Shown piece after piece: positions 41,762 to 51,218 of a stretch of 64,000 nucleotides of DNA (its first letter is position 1; every line of letters begins with the position of its first letter). Below the pieces are notes generated by a model. The model saw nothing but the letters and a program-made list of their open reading frames with translations. It had not been told where the DNA came from and did no database searches. Source of the stretch: Novosphingobium sp. PP1Y (GTDB lineage: Bacteria > Pseudomonadota > Alphaproteobacteria > Sphingomonadales > Sphingomonadaceae); NCBI RefSeq assembly GCF_000253255.1, contig NC_015580.1, positions 3,423,001-3,487,000 on the forward strand, given 5' to 3'. A program made the position numbers and the translations under genes.

Positions 41762-42804
41762 CCCTTTTCACTTGCGGCGAGCGCAAGCCGATCCCCGTGC
41801 ACGCGCGAGGCAAGCACCTGGTCGTCGACATTCATTGCCACCTCGGCATTCCTGCCGCAGACGCCATAGTTCAGGCGAAGTATCCGGGACCGCCTCCCGG
41901 CATCAACGATTTCACCAGCGCCAAGACCGCTGAAGTCAACCGCGCCCAGTTCGCCAGCATCGGGCGCACTCTCAACACGCTGGACACCCGCCTCGAGGAC
42001 ATGGACCGACTGGGTATCGACGTGCAGGCCATCTCGCCCAGTCCGGGGCAGTACTTCTACTTCACCGACGCCGAAACCGGCCGCGATGCGGCTCGCGCCG
42101 TCAATGACGGGATGGCACAGGCGGTCGCGCAACATCCGGACCGGTTCGTCGCTATGGGCTCGGTTCCGCTGCAGAATGTCGAGATGGCTGTCACGGAAAT
42201 GCGGCGCTGCGTCAAGGATCTGGACCTGCGTGGGATCGAGATCAGCACCAACGTGAACGGCATGGACTTTCATGCCGAAGCGCTGCGCCCCTTCTGGGCC
42301 GCCGCCGAAGAACTGGGTGTTCTCATCTTCATCCATCCACTCGGCTTCACGCACGCGCAGCGGATGAGCGAGTATTACTTCAATAACCTGATCGGCAATC
42401 CCCTCGAATCCACGCTGGCAATCGGCCACATGATCTTCGGCGGCGTTCTGGACCGTTATCCGGGCCTGCGCATCTGCGTGGCCCACGGAGGGGGCTATAT
42501 CCCAGGTTATTGGGGCCGCATGGATCATGGATGGCGCGCACGCGGCGATTGCAGCGAACATTGTCAGCACCCGCCCTCCAGCTATCTGCGCAAACTCTGG
42601 CTCGACACACTGGTTTTCGACCGGGACGAACTGGACAACCTTGTGCGCACCCATGGCGCGGACAAGCTGTGCCTTGGCACCGATTACCCCTTCGATATGT
42701 CAGAGCCCGATCCTGTAGATTTCCATGCAAGGCTCGACGCTGCTGACCGGGCCAAAATCCTCGGCCTCAATGCAGCCGCCCTGCTGGGACTGGAGGTGAC
42801 GTGA
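41758..42804 (+). CDS. Amidohydrolase_2-family decarboxylase/hydrolase
   Basis: This is a 348-residue TIM-barrel amidohydrolase of the ACMSD / resorcylate decarboxylase / 5-carboxyvanillate decarboxylase superfamily. The metal site shows DIHCHLG (HxH), FIHPLGF, CVAHGGGYIPG and the Asp in LGTDYPFDM. ATG 41758 overlaps the FahA stop. Members of this family decarboxylate aromatic acids or 2-amino- or 2-hydroxymuconate-type products, or hydrate them (LigJ-like). In this operon it could act on a carboxylated ring or ring-opened product. It is the last gene of the unit; a 195-bp gap then separates it from the convergent polysaccharide genes. Confidence 0.87.
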   Translation: MTLFTCGERKPIPVHARGKHLVVDIHCHLGIPAADAIVQAKYPGPPPGINDFTSAKTAEVNRAQFASIGRTLNTLDTRLEDMDRLGIDVQAISPSPGQYFYFTDAETGRDAARAVNDGMAQAVAQHPDRFVAMGSVPLQNVEMAVTEMRRCVKDLDLRGIEISTNVNGMDFHAEALRPFWAAAEELGVLIFIHPLGFTHAQRMSEYYFNNLIGNPLESTLAIGHMIFGGVLDRYPGLRICVAHGGGYIPGYWGRMDHGWRARGDCSEHCQHPPSSYLRKLWLDTLVFDRDELDNLVRTHGADKLCLGTDYPFDMSEPDPVDFHARLDAADRAKILGLNAAALLGLEVT

Positions 42805-42999
42805 GACTGATTGACCGGGGCATGGGCAAGTACCAACATCCCGTGCTCAAAAGTCATGATCGACCTAATTGCGCAGGTGTGTAGCAAAGCGGCACAGCGC
42901 GACAAGGGATGGCGCAGGAATTTGTCGAGACCGATACGCTCATCGACGCGGCGATTAGACATTTCGGCCGAATCCCGCTGGCCCGACCAGATGCCGCCA

Positions 43000-44094
43000 T
43001 CACGTGCGTCCTGGCCCTGCCGGAACCAGCGCGGTGACCAACTCGGCCAAACGCGAGCCGGCGGCTTCCCACGATAGCGCCGCAGCTCGATGGCGGCCGC
43101 GCGAGCGCTGGCGCTCCGCCAATTCGGTATCCTCCAACAAGGTCAGGATCGCCTCCCGATAGGCCTGAGGATCGTCCGCTTCGACCAGCAGGGCCGCGTC
43201 GCCGCAGACTTCCGGCATTGCGCCAGCACGAGCCGCCACCACCGGGGTATTGCAGTGCATGGCTTCGACCGGCGGCAGCCCGAACCCTTCGGTCAAGGAA
43301 GGGAAGACGAAAGCGCCTGCCGAGCCGTAAAGCGCGCGCAGTTCGCTGTCGGAGACGAAACCGGTGAAAATCGTCCCTTCGGGCGGCCTCCAGCCAGCAC
43401 GCCGGTAATCCACCTCGTCAGGGCCACCAGCGACGACCAGCCTCTGCCCCCCCGGCAAGGGCGAGGCCATGGCATCGAACACACAGCGCAGATTCTTGTA
43501 GACCTTGGTCGATCCGATCGTCAGCAAGTAGCCGCCGGGCAGCAGACCATGGCGGCGCAGGACGGATGCATCTTCCGCCTCCGCGAGGATATGGTTGGTC
43601 CCGTTGTGAACGACCTCGATCTTCGTTGCCGCACCGATGCCGTGCGCGATCAACGATTCCCGCGCGAAGTGCGACACGGTAAGGATCTTGCGCGCACGCC
43701 GCGCAATGCGGGGCAGAAGCACGCGATAGGCCCGCGCCTGCCGCCCGCTGTAATCGTCAGGATAGAGGAAAGTCTGCGCATCGTGAATCATGACCACCGA
43801 ATTGCCATGGGCAAGGGGAGCGAGATTGCAGAAGTTCACCAGCAAATGCCCACGTGCTCGGGCCGGCAAAGTGAGCATTTCCCATCCCTGCCCGGTGCCG
43901 AACACCCCCTTCGCCACGCTGGGAGCGAGATCCCGGAAGCTGGCAGGCACCTCCGCGCCCTGCGGTGCGAGGACCTGCACCCGGTGTGCCTCCCCGGCCC
44001 GCCGGATCAATTCACGCGCATAGAGTGCCGCCGTGCGATGCACCCCGTTGAGCGGTGCACCGAGGAATTTGCCGTTGATCGTAATGGCCACCAT
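43000..44094 (-). CDS. Glycosyltransferase, GT4-type
   Basis: This 364-residue GT-B glycosyltransferase has the start of the nucleotide-sugar-binding C-terminal domain at YLLTIGSTKVYKNL and the conserved FPSLTEGFGLPPVEAMHCNT with the E-x7-E motif, followed by PVVAARAGAMPEV. The N-terminal half has the acceptor-side features GVHRTAALYARELIRR. It lies 3 bp after the sulfotransferase gene at 44098, on the same strand, forming the unit 46532 to 43000 with the flippase. Probably it adds one sugar to the lipid-linked repeat. Donor and linkage are unknown. Confidence 0.9.
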   Translation of the reverse strand: MVAITINGKFLGAPLNGVHRTAALYARELIRRAGEAHRVQVLAPQGAEVPASFRDLAPSVAKGVFGTGQGWEMLTLPARARGHLLVNFCNLAPLAHGNSVVMIHDAQTFLYPDDYSGRQARAYRVLLPRIARRARKILTVSHFARESLIAHGIGAATKIEVVHNGTNHILAEAEDASVLRRHGLLPGGYLLTIGSTKVYKNLRCVFDAMASPLPGGQRLVVAGGPDEVDYRRAGWRPPEGTIFTGFVSDSELRALYGSAGAFVFPSLTEGFGLPPVEAMHCNTPVVAARAGAMPEVCGDAALLVEADDPQAYREAILTLLEDTELAERQRSRGRHRAAALSWEAAGSRLAELVTALVPAGPGRT

Positions 44095-44097
44095 GAT

Positions 44098-44952
44098 TCA
44101 GGCCACGGACCTGATTTCCAGCCGTTCGGCAAAGGCCACAGCTTCGGCATGCAAACGGACATCCGCGGCATAATAGTCCGATATGAACCTCTCCACATCC
44201 GGGCCGAGATCGATCAAGTCATACCGACCTGCCGCGTCGGCAAAAATGCCGCTGTTCCTCCAGAGCGGATATATCGCCTTCTTTAGTGCCAAGGGCAGGA
44301 CCCGTCTCCCCACCATTCGCGCGGCCGGTTGAAGTGCACCTGCCCATTTGCGCGGCTCGCGTCGGACGTGATCGTGGGCGAATTCCAGGTGCAGGCCGGT
44401 CTCGATTGCCAACCAACGCGCAGCGCTGCCGATATGCTCGAGCGGGAAAAGCGCAGAAACGATCCGCTCACCGCCATGATCAGCATAGTCCACTTGCCGT
44501 GAGAAGTGGATGTACTCGACATCGGCAAAGTCATCGCGCCCATCAAGCCATGCGCAAACATGCTCCGCTTCTTGACGCACTCGAAAGTCGTCGGCTCGGA
44601 TCGATCGCATATCCGCGAATTCTCCAAGTCGCTGCATCAGCGCCGAAAAGAACCGATCGCGCGGAGGTCGCGTGAGAATGAAACTGCGGGCGGACCGTAT
44701 CGTTGCCCATGTCTGCGGAAAGTGCCCCGCTATGATCGGCAGCGGCAGATGCGCCGGCTTGACGATACCGAGCCCGTGTACTTCGACTTCCTCGTCCATC
44801 GCCCGTTCGGCTCGCACTTCGTTGACACCAAGATCGCTCGCCAGAAACGACCACGAGAGAGCCGCATGGCGTGAAAGCGCATGACGCACGCTCTTTCCGG
44901 CATTCTTGGGCACATGAAGAAACACCAGGTTCTCGGCAGGACAGTGAAGCAT
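44098..44952 (-). CDS. Sulfotransferase-family protein
   Basis: From ATG 44952 (GGGAG upstream) the product is 284 residues. The PAPS 5'-phosphosulfate loop is VFLHVPKNAGKSVRHAL (residues 11-27) and the 3'-phosphate-binding segment is FILTRPPRDRFFSALMQ; these are of the Sulfotransfer_2 (carbohydrate) type. It lies between the flippase and GT4 genes in one transcription unit, so it should sulfate a sugar of the polysaccharide repeat. The frame continues to 45360 but that part lies antisense to nothing useful and overlaps the flippase gene. One of three such genes in the locus. Confidence 0.82.
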   Translation of the reverse strand: MLHCPAENLVFLHVPKNAGKSVRHALSRHAALSWSFLASDLGVNEVRAERAMDEEVEVHGLGIVKPAHLPLPIIAGHFPQTWATIRSARSFILTRPPRDRFFSALMQRLGEFADMRSIRADDFRVRQEAEHVCAWLDGRDDFADVEYIHFSRQVDYADHGGERIVSALFPLEHIGSAARWLAIETGLHLEFAHDHVRREPRKWAGALQPAARMVGRRVLPLALKKAIYPLWRNSGIFADAAGRYDLIDLGPDVERFISDYYAADVRLHAEAVAFAERLEIRSVA

Positions 44953-44978
44953 GGCTTGATCTCCCGGATAAGTCGCTG

Positions 44979-46532
44979 TCAGCCCGAAAAGGCATGGAGA
45001 CTGAAGATGCGCAGACGGGCCGACAAAGCGAGGAACAGCGCGCCCATTACTGCCGCAACCAGGAGGCCGGCAAAGAGCGTTTGTGCGGCCGAGAATCCCG
45101 CCAGCGGCAGGACCTGATACCGGACGACGGCAAGTGCGAGGCCATAGGCAAGCGCCAGCGCGCCGGCGCCGAGAAAACGCCGACCGGCAGCGCCGATATC
45201 GACGCCGCCACGACGGCGCATGAAGAAGAACGCCAGCCCCGTCATCGCAAGAACTGCGAGAACCTGCCCCCAAGCCAGCGCACCAAGTCCGAAGGGCGCC
45301 GTCACCGCGATGGCGGCAACCGACAGCGTGCCGGCAATAAGGTTGAACAGCAGCACCCAACTCGTCCTGCCCAGCGCAGCGAAGACCGGCTCGACGAGGG
45401 ACTGCCCTACTCCGGCCATTCCCCGCAAAGCCATCGCGGCGGTAACGGCGAGGGCCCCCCTGTACGAAGGCTGGAAGAACGCGGCTATGGCGTCTGCCGC
45501 AAGCACGATCACTACCGCCCCGACCATTCCGCCGAGCAAGGCGATCGTTCCGGTAAAGCGCGCGAGGACGGCGCCGAGTTCCCGGTCATCGCGGGCCGCC
45601 GCTCCGAACTGCGTGGCCGCGAAGTTGCTCATCGGCTGCATCGCGATATCGGTCGCTCCGGTGGCGACGCGGTTGCCGAACCGGTAAAGGCCAACGGCGC
45701 CCGACGAGTAGAACAGGCCGAGCAGGATATCCCCCGCATAGCGCGACAGGAACCCCAGCAGGCGCGAAAGATAGAGACCGCCCGAAAACCCGGTCGCGTC
45801 AATGGCCAGTGCACGAGAGAAGCGCAGGCCGGGCCTGTCGCGCCCGAGCACGGCGAACAGCACGGCCCCTGAAATCACCCGTATATAGCGCAAGGCAACG
45901 AGCGCGTAGAGCGAATGCCAGAACCAGATCAGGAACCCACCAGCCAGGAGAGCGATGAGGTTCTGCAGGAACATGATCGTGAAATTCAGCATCACGGCCC
46001 GTCTGCGCAGCAAGGCCGCTGAAGACCATGCCCCGATGCTGGCAAGGGGCTGGATCAGGGCGAGCAGGACAATCACGTTGCCCAGGTGCCTTGCACCGAA
46101 AAGCCACTCGATCGGATAGGCCGCCGCAGCCAGAACCACGGACGCTGCGGTGACGAGCCCAAAGATCAGCCAGAAGCAAGTCGACAGCACAACGCCCTCT
46201 TCCTGCCTTGCATTGAGAATGAACTGATAGAAGCCGGTGTAGGTCAACGTCTGGATCAGGACGACGAACACGATCCCCAGGGCATAGACCCCGTATTCGG
46301 CCGGCAGCAAGAAACGGGCAGCCAGAAAGGTCATGACGAGAGTCGACACCTGCTGCAGCGACCGCGCCACAAATGCAAAGAGCGCGATGCCGCCGCGCCT
46401 TCCGGACGCGTGCAGATCCCTGACCCGGCCCACCGTGGTTTCCAATTCTGCAGCCGTCCTTCGCTTCAACTGATCCTCGTGCACCGGGCCGGGCGGACGC
46501 AGCAGATCCTGCATGCGATCGACTGGCCTCAA
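44979..46532 (-). CDS. Polysaccharide flippase (Wzx-like, MOP superfamily)
   Basis: About 510 residues with 12-14 hydrophobic segments and the Polysacc_synt pattern: LARSLQQVSTLVMTFLAARF-like first helix, RFLLPAEYGVYALG, then GLYRFGNRVATGATDIAMQP in the middle. It should flip the undecaprenyl-linked repeat unit across the inner membrane. The start is uncertain between 46532 and 46514. It is the first gene of the minus-strand unit and is divergent from the sulfotransferase at 46726; the 193-bp gap must contain both promoters. Gene context (priming transferase, polymerase, OPX) supports Wzx/Wzy-dependent export. Confidence 0.9.
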   Translation of the reverse strand: MRPVDRMQDLLRPPGPVHEDQLKRRTAAELETTVGRVRDLHASGRRGGIALFAFVARSLQQVSTLVMTFLAARFLLPAEYGVYALGIVFVVLIQTLTYTGFYQFILNARQEEGVVLSTCFWLIFGLVTAASVVLAAAAYPIEWLFGARHLGNVIVLLALIQPLASIGAWSSAALLRRRAVMLNFTIMFLQNLIALLAGGFLIWFWHSLYALVALRYIRVISGAVLFAVLGRDRPGLRFSRALAIDATGFSGGLYLSRLLGFLSRYAGDILLGLFYSSGAVGLYRFGNRVATGATDIAMQPMSNFAATQFGAAARDDRELGAVLARFTGTIALLGGMVGAVVIVLAADAIAAFFQPSYRGALAVTAAMALRGMAGVGQSLVEPVFAALGRTSWVLLFNLIAGTLSVAAIAVTAPFGLGALAWGQVLAVLAMTGLAFFFMRRRGGVDIGAAGRRFLGAGALALAYGLALAVVRYQVLPLAGFSAAQTLFAGLLVAAVMGALFLALSARLRIFSLHAFSG

Positions 46533-46725
46533 TTCGGGAGAAACAGGCGCACCGGGCTAGGCCGCCTGTCACGCATCACGTCTGGGTGACCACTGGCATG
46601 TAGCGGCCGCGGCCCCGCAATCCCAAGCGCGACTAGCTCCACGATGGACCCAATTCCGGCGGCGTCCTGCCGGCCGAACCGTTAGGGACTAACCCTTCCC
46701 AGACTATCAAGGAGGCGTCCGCCCG

Positions 46726-47526
46726 ATGATCCAGGCCCTTCGCGAAACGGGCAAGCGCTCTGCCGGCTGGCTCTTGAGCCGCACGAGCGATCTCTACAGC
46801 TATCGCAATTGCGTCTTTGTCCTCGCGCACATGCGTTGCGGCTCCACCGCCCTGGCCAACATCCTGTGTTCGCGCGGCGACATCAGCGGCTATGGTGAAG
46901 CCCATGTGCGCCACGACGGCCCCGGCGCCCTTGGACGATTGGCGATCAACCAGATGCGGCGCAAAGGCTGGCGCCCAGAAGCACGGTTGCTGTTCGACAA
47001 GGTCCTGCACAACCGGCACGACGCGGACGCCCAGCCCGAATTCTTCGAAGCGCGCGCCATTTTCATGGCGCGCCACCCGGATGAGTCGATTGCCTCCATT
47101 GCCGATCTCTTCGTCCGGCTCGGACGCCAGGCTTACGATACGCCGCTCAAGGCCGCCGGCTATTACGCAGAACGTACCGAGGCGCTGGCAAGGCTCTGGA
47201 CCCGCTTTCCTCCCCACCGCCGGATCGGCATTCTACACGAACGGCTCCTGCGCGACCCGGATGAGACACTGGCACGGATTTCTGGGCGCCTGCGCTTCAC
47301 CCCCCCACTCAAGAACGAATACATAAGCACCGCCGCATCGCGGGAACGTGGCGGCGGCGATCCCCTCATGAGCGGACTGTACAACCGGATCGAACCGGCG
47401 CTCCTTCGTCCGAAAGGGAAGTCGGTCATGGCCGACCTGCCCGCCCCCCTGCGGAAACGAGCGAATGAAGCCTACCTACTGCTTGCAGACCTGTTCGAAG
47501 AACGCCTTGAAGGCGCTGTTATTTAA
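46726..47526 (+). CDS. Sulfotransferase-like protein
   Basis: This 266-residue protein begins its nucleotide-binding fold with VFVLAHMRCGSTALANIL (residues 30-47), a variant PAPS loop, and has AIFMARHPDESIASIADLF as the probable 3'-phosphate-binding segment. The fold is that of sulfotransferase-like P-loop proteins of polysaccharide clusters. AGGAGG lies 10 bases before ATG 46726. No other gene follows in the same unit; 313 AT-rich bases separate it from the priming transferase gene. A role in sulfating the exopolysaccharide is inferred from context; a distinct P-loop transferase is possible. Confidence 0.72.
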   Translation: MIQALRETGKRSAGWLLSRTSDLYSYRNCVFVLAHMRCGSTALANILCSRGDISGYGEAHVRHDGPGALGRLAINQMRRKGWRPEARLLFDKVLHNRHDADAQPEFFEARAIFMARHPDESIASIADLFVRLGRQAYDTPLKAAGYYAERTEALARLWTRFPPHRRIGILHERLLRDPDETLARISGRLRFTPPLKNEYISTAASRERGGGDPLMSGLYNRIEPALLRPKGKSVMADLPAPLRKRANEAYLLLADLFEERLEGAVI

Positions 47527-47839
47527 ATACCTCGCGGCCAATCGCTTCAATTTCGGAATATTTATGGAAATTACCCGGTAATTATACGGATAAACAGTCA
47601 AGGTGTCTGGCTGATGAACATTTACCGCCGAATGCGAGCCATCCCCAATAGCCTAAGTTATACTATAAATATCATATTCTTAAATCCCTAACGCCTCCAG
47701 GCAATCGTTGCAGAATCCCCGCTAGAGTTCAATCTGGTGCAGTATGGAGGCAACTTCGATTGTGAGCCCAATCTGGCCGATGATACTCCAATGAAGACGA
47801 TTATCGACAGTACAAACTGCGGCAACACGGGGGTATCCG
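47527..47839. promoter_or_regulatory. AT-rich intergenic region upstream of the priming transferase gene
   Basis: No gene is supported in these 313 bases. The part 47560-47700 is markedly AT-rich (for example TTATACTATAAATATCATAT near 47657-47676) against GC-rich neighbours. That is typical for promoter regions of exopolysaccharide operons or for H-NS-like or regulator binding. I could not fix a -35/-10 pair. The unit 47840-53057 is the likely target. Confidence 0.5.
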
Positions 47840-48553
47840 GTGAACAAACCAATCATGGAAATAACCGTCACTCGAAATGACAACTATTTCCTGCCAGATA
47901 CTGCCGACGATCACCCTTCAGCACCGAGCCCTTCGCCAGTTCTCGCAGCATTCCTCTGGCGATCGTTCGATATCGTCGTCGCCGTGGCACTGCTGCTTCT
48001 TGTCCTGCCCTTCCTCGCCCTGCTTTCGGCGGTACTGATGGCAAGCGATCCGGGGCCCCTCTTCTACAAGCATCGGCGCATCGGCTTCAGCGGCCGCTAC
48101 TTCGATTGCATCAAGTTCCGGACAATGAAGGTCGATGGCGATGCCATCCTCTCGGTCCACTTGCGGCACAATCCGGAAGCCCGACAGGAATGGAACGCGA
48201 CCCGAAAACTGAAGGAGGACCCCCGCGTAACCCGGATCGGTGTGCTCGTCCGAAAGCTGAGCCTGGACGAATTCCCCCAGCTCATCAATGTCCTGCGCGG
48301 TGAGATGAGCATTGTCGGTCCTCGCCCGATCGTCGAAGCCGAGGTTGAACGTTACGGACGCCACTTCGAACACTATTGCCTTGTGCGCCCAGGCCTGACC
48401 GGGCTGTGGCAAACAAGCGGACGCAGCGACACCTCCTACCAGCAGCGTGTCAGTCTCGATGTCGCCTATGTCTCCCGCAAGGGCCTGCTGCTCGATACCT
48501 GGCTGATCTGCAAGACGGTGCCGACCGTCATGCTTGCACGCGGGTCCTATTGA
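47840..48553 (+). CDS. Undecaprenyl-phosphate sugar-1-phosphate transferase (priming enzyme)
   Basis: This 237-residue bacterial sugar transferase (WbaP/PssY C-terminal domain type) has one N-terminal membrane hairpin (LLLLVLPFLALLSAVLM). The catalytic region shows KHRRIGFSGRYFDCIKFRTM, LRKLSLDEFPQLINVLRGEM, SIVGPRPI and LVRPGLTGLWQTSGRSD. It transfers sugar-1-phosphate to undecaprenyl phosphate, the first step in the repeat unit. The GTG 47840 follows GGGGG at normal spacing; ATG 47855 is an alternative. It starts the plus-strand unit with the oxidoreductase and pyruvyl transferase genes. Confidence 0.94.
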   Translation: MNKPIMEITVTRNDNYFLPDTADDHPSAPSPSPVLAAFLWRSFDIVVAVALLLLVLPFLALLSAVLMASDPGPLFYKHRRIGFSGRYFDCIKFRTMKVDGDAILSVHLRHNPEARQEWNATRKLKEDPRVTRIGVLVRKLSLDEFPQLINVLRGEMSIVGPRPIVEAEVERYGRHFEHYCLVRPGLTGLWQTSGRSDTSYQQRVSLDVAYVSRKGLLLDTWLICKTVPTVMLARGSY

Positions 48554-48554
48554 G

Positions 48555-49967
48555 ATGGAGCCCTGTCCAGCGCATCGACAGCGATGCGGGCACCCCGTTG
48601 CAGGCGATCTGCACATGCTTGATCCCAGGCCCTCGCACGCCGCCGAAACCGTGGTGGTGCTCGGCGCCGGCATTGCCGGACTCGCTGCAGCCGATCGACT
48701 TGCCGATGCGGGATTTCGCGTCACGGTGATCGATCGACGCAGTGCCTGCGGCGGCATTCACCGTTCGCGCCAGATCGACGAATATACCTTCGATGTCGGC
48801 TGCATCTTCTATGAAGACAACGCCAAGATCTTCGCACTGGCACCGGACATCAAGGAACTGTGCCCCGAAGTACGGCGCATTCAACGCCGCATAAGCCCCT
48901 CCGGCAATCTCCTGCATTACCCACTCGACATTCGGGAGATCATCTCGGAACATGGCCTGCGGCTGTGGCCCGCCGCGCTCGACCTTGCGCTTTCCCGTAT
49001 TCGCGTAAAACGAGACGGAACGCTCGATGCCATTTCCCGTCAACGACTGGGCAGCCGCTTCTTCGACGCGACTGGCCTCCGTGCCTACATGGCGCGCTAT
49101 CATCATCGCCCACCCAACCAGATCGACGAAGAGTTCTTCTTTTGCCGTATGGGCCAGATCGAAAAGTCGACACGCCTTAATGTCCTACTGCGCACCGGCC
49201 TGGCCTCGCTCCTCAGATCTTCCCGCAGTCAGGAACCGAGGAGACGCCCCTTGCGCGTGCGCCCGCAGCGCGGGTTCGATATCGTGTTCGATCGGATCGC
49301 AGCCGCACTAGCGGCCAAGGGCGTTCGTTTCGAGCTGGGCCAGGACCTGCAGGCGATACGCTCCGACGGCAAGGTCCACATGCTGCGGACCGACAAGGCA
49401 TGCCACTTCGCCGACGCCGTCGTCAGCACCATACCGATCGATACACTGCACCAAGCCCTTTTCGGCACGGCATCCGGCCTCGTTTCGCTGGACATGACAA
49501 CCCTGTTCGTCTCGGCTCGCTGGATTGATCCGGAAGCAGGAAATGTCCTTTTCAACTTCCACCGTGACGGTCGCTGGAAGCGCGCAACGATATATTCCCG
49601 GATCTACGCCAAGAGCGTGATCCGGCGGGAATACCTCGCAGTCGAGACAACCATCCCGCCGGGCGGTCAACATGACCCGCTTTCGGCTTTCGACGATTTC
49701 TGTCGCCATGCCACCGTTCTCGGTGTCGCCCACGGACTGTCGCTGGAAGGCCATGAGCGGGTAGAAAATTGCTATCCGCTGCATACACCGGGCACGAGGG
49801 CGAGAGTGCAATCGCTTCTCGCGAAGATCTCATCCAAGGGCATCGTCACGGCAGGGCGGCAAGGGCGCTTCGAATACCTGCCGACATCCAGCGGAGTCAT
49901 TCGGCGCGTCATCGAGGAGCTCGAAGTCGCCGGCCTCGCCAAGCCTTCTCGTGAACTGGCCGCCTGA
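48555..49967 (+). CDS. FAD/NAD(P)-binding amine-oxidase-type oxidoreductase
   Basis: The dinucleotide motif VVVLGAGIAGLAAADRLADA is followed by VIDRRSACGGIHRS, the pattern of protoporphyrinogen-oxidase-like, amine-oxidase or UDP-galactopyranose-mutase-like flavoproteins. The C-terminus (GIVTAGRQGRFEYLPTSSGV) gives the second flavin segment. Total is about 470 residues. The start is unsettled: ATG 48555 is two bases after the previous stop, ATG 48615 has a better match to homologues. Such proteins occur in O-antigen and capsule loci and probably modify a sugar nucleotide or lipid-linked sugar. The exact reaction is unknown. It overlaps the pyruvyl transferase gene by one base. Confidence 0.78.
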   Translation: MEPCPAHRQRCGHPVAGDLHMLDPRPSHAAETVVVLGAGIAGLAAADRLADAGFRVTVIDRRSACGGIHRSRQIDEYTFDVGCIFYEDNAKIFALAPDIKELCPEVRRIQRRISPSGNLLHYPLDIREIISEHGLRLWPAALDLALSRIRVKRDGTLDAISRQRLGSRFFDATGLRAYMARYHHRPPNQIDEEFFFCRMGQIEKSTRLNVLLRTGLASLLRSSRSQEPRRRPLRVRPQRGFDIVFDRIAAALAAKGVRFELGQDLQAIRSDGKVHMLRTDKACHFADAVVSTIPIDTLHQALFGTASGLVSLDMTTLFVSARWIDPEAGNVLFNFHRDGRWKRATIYSRIYAKSVIRREYLAVETTIPPGGQHDPLSAFDDFCRHATVLGVAHGLSLEGHERVENCYPLHTPGTRARVQSLLAKISSKGIVTAGRQGRFEYLPTSSGVIRRVIEELEVAGLAKPSRELAA

Positions 49968-51217
49968 TGACGCAGGGCCTGACACAGCCGCTTGACAATA
50001 TCGAAGCCTTGCCGCGGGTCGGCCCGCGCATTCGGCTATTCAACGTGAAGTTCAGCCCCAACCTGGGCGACGGCCTGCTTTCCGAGTGCCTCGAGCAGGC
50101 GCTAATCGATGCCGGGGCCAGCGCTGATACCTGGTCGATCGACTTGGCGGCGCGTACCGCCTACGGCGAAGGCGCAGAGGGTAGAGCGCTGAAAATGCGC
50201 GTCTTGGGCACCTTCCCCGACCCGGTGCGCAAGTTGGCCGTTCGCGCGCCCCTGGCGATTCAGGGCCGGCGATCCTGGATGCCGCACTACCTGCGATCGC
50301 TCGAAGGAGCCCAGTGTGCCGTTATCGGCGGCGGCAACCTGATCGCCGATCTCGACCTGAACTTTCCCACCAAACTGTCACTTGCCCTTGCGGCAGCAGC
50401 ATGGCGGAACTTGCCCGTGTTCATATACGGCTGCGGCGTATCCTCCGGATGGAGCCGCCAGGGCCTGACCCTCATGAAAGCCGCCGTGCGACGGGGAAAT
50501 ATCCGAAAGGTATGGGTGCGCGACGAACGATCCCGCCGGATATGGAACGAACTGATCGGCCACGATACGACTCTTGCAGCCGATACTGTGCGCGACCCCG
50601 GGCTGCTCGCCAGCTCGCGCTACGCCATCCGCACAAGGCCATTCGCCCGGAGTGAGCCGCTGATCGGCCTCAACCTGACAAGCCCGCTGGCGGTCCGCTA
50701 CCACGCCAGCCATGCCCCCGGCGAAGCAGAACTGACTGAATGGTATGTCGAACTGGCACGCAGCCTGCTCGATCGCGGATACAGGCTGGCGGTGTTCTCC
50801 AACGGCAGTCCGGAAGACCGCGAATATACCTGCCGCCTGCATGCCCCGCTCATGCGCCTGGACAAGCTGGGCCGCGTAAGCTTTCCGGTGATTGACACAC
50901 CCGCCGAGCTCACGAGGCTGATCGCCGGCTGCGCCGGCATTGCGGCGTTCCGCATGCATGCGATCATTGCCGCCTATTCCTGCGGTGTGCCATTCCTGGC
51001 CCTGAGCTGGGACCCTAAGCTGGAGTCCTTCGTTCGCTCGGTGAACCGCGCCGATTGGCTCTGCCCACCGGTACGGACCTCCAGTAAAGATGCCGGTGAA
51101 CAACTCATCAAGGCCATGGATCAGGGCATCGCGCCCGGTGAACGCGCGCGGGTAGCCGGGCAGACGCGGCAAGGCGTGTCCGATCTGCTGGCCGAGATCT
51201 ATCGCGCGATCGGATAG
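49967..51217 (+). CDS. Polysaccharide pyruvyl transferase-family protein
   Basis: This 416-residue protein of the PS_pyruv_trans family (CsaB/GumL/EpsO-related) has the N-terminal FSPNLGDGLLSECLEQAL, CAVIGGGNLIADLD, FIYGCGVSSGW, VRDERSRRIW, IGLNLTSPLAVRYH and a C-terminal FRMHAIIAAYSCGVPFLAL. These proteins transfer pyruvate from PEP to form ketals on sugar residues, adding negative charge, although some homologues have other roles. The gene is coupled (TGATG) to the flavoprotein gene and precedes the glycoside hydrolase gene by one base. A pyruvylated exopolysaccharide is the simplest reading. Confidence 0.88.
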   Translation: MTQGLTQPLDNIEALPRVGPRIRLFNVKFSPNLGDGLLSECLEQALIDAGASADTWSIDLAARTAYGEGAEGRALKMRVLGTFPDPVRKLAVRAPLAIQGRRSWMPHYLRSLEGAQCAVIGGGNLIADLDLNFPTKLSLALAAAAWRNLPVFIYGCGVSSGWSRQGLTLMKAAVRRGNIRKVWVRDERSRRIWNELIGHDTTLAADTVRDPGLLASSRYAIRTRPFARSEPLIGLNLTSPLAVRYHASHAPGEAELTEWYVELARSLLDRGYRLAVFSNGSPEDREYTCRLHAPLMRLDKLGRVSFPVIDTPAELTRLIAGCAGIAAFRMHAIIAAYSCGVPFLALSWDPKLESFVRSVNRADWLCPPVRTSSKDAGEQLIKAMDQGIAPGERARVAGQTRQGVSDLLAEIYRAIG

Positions 51218-51218
51218 C

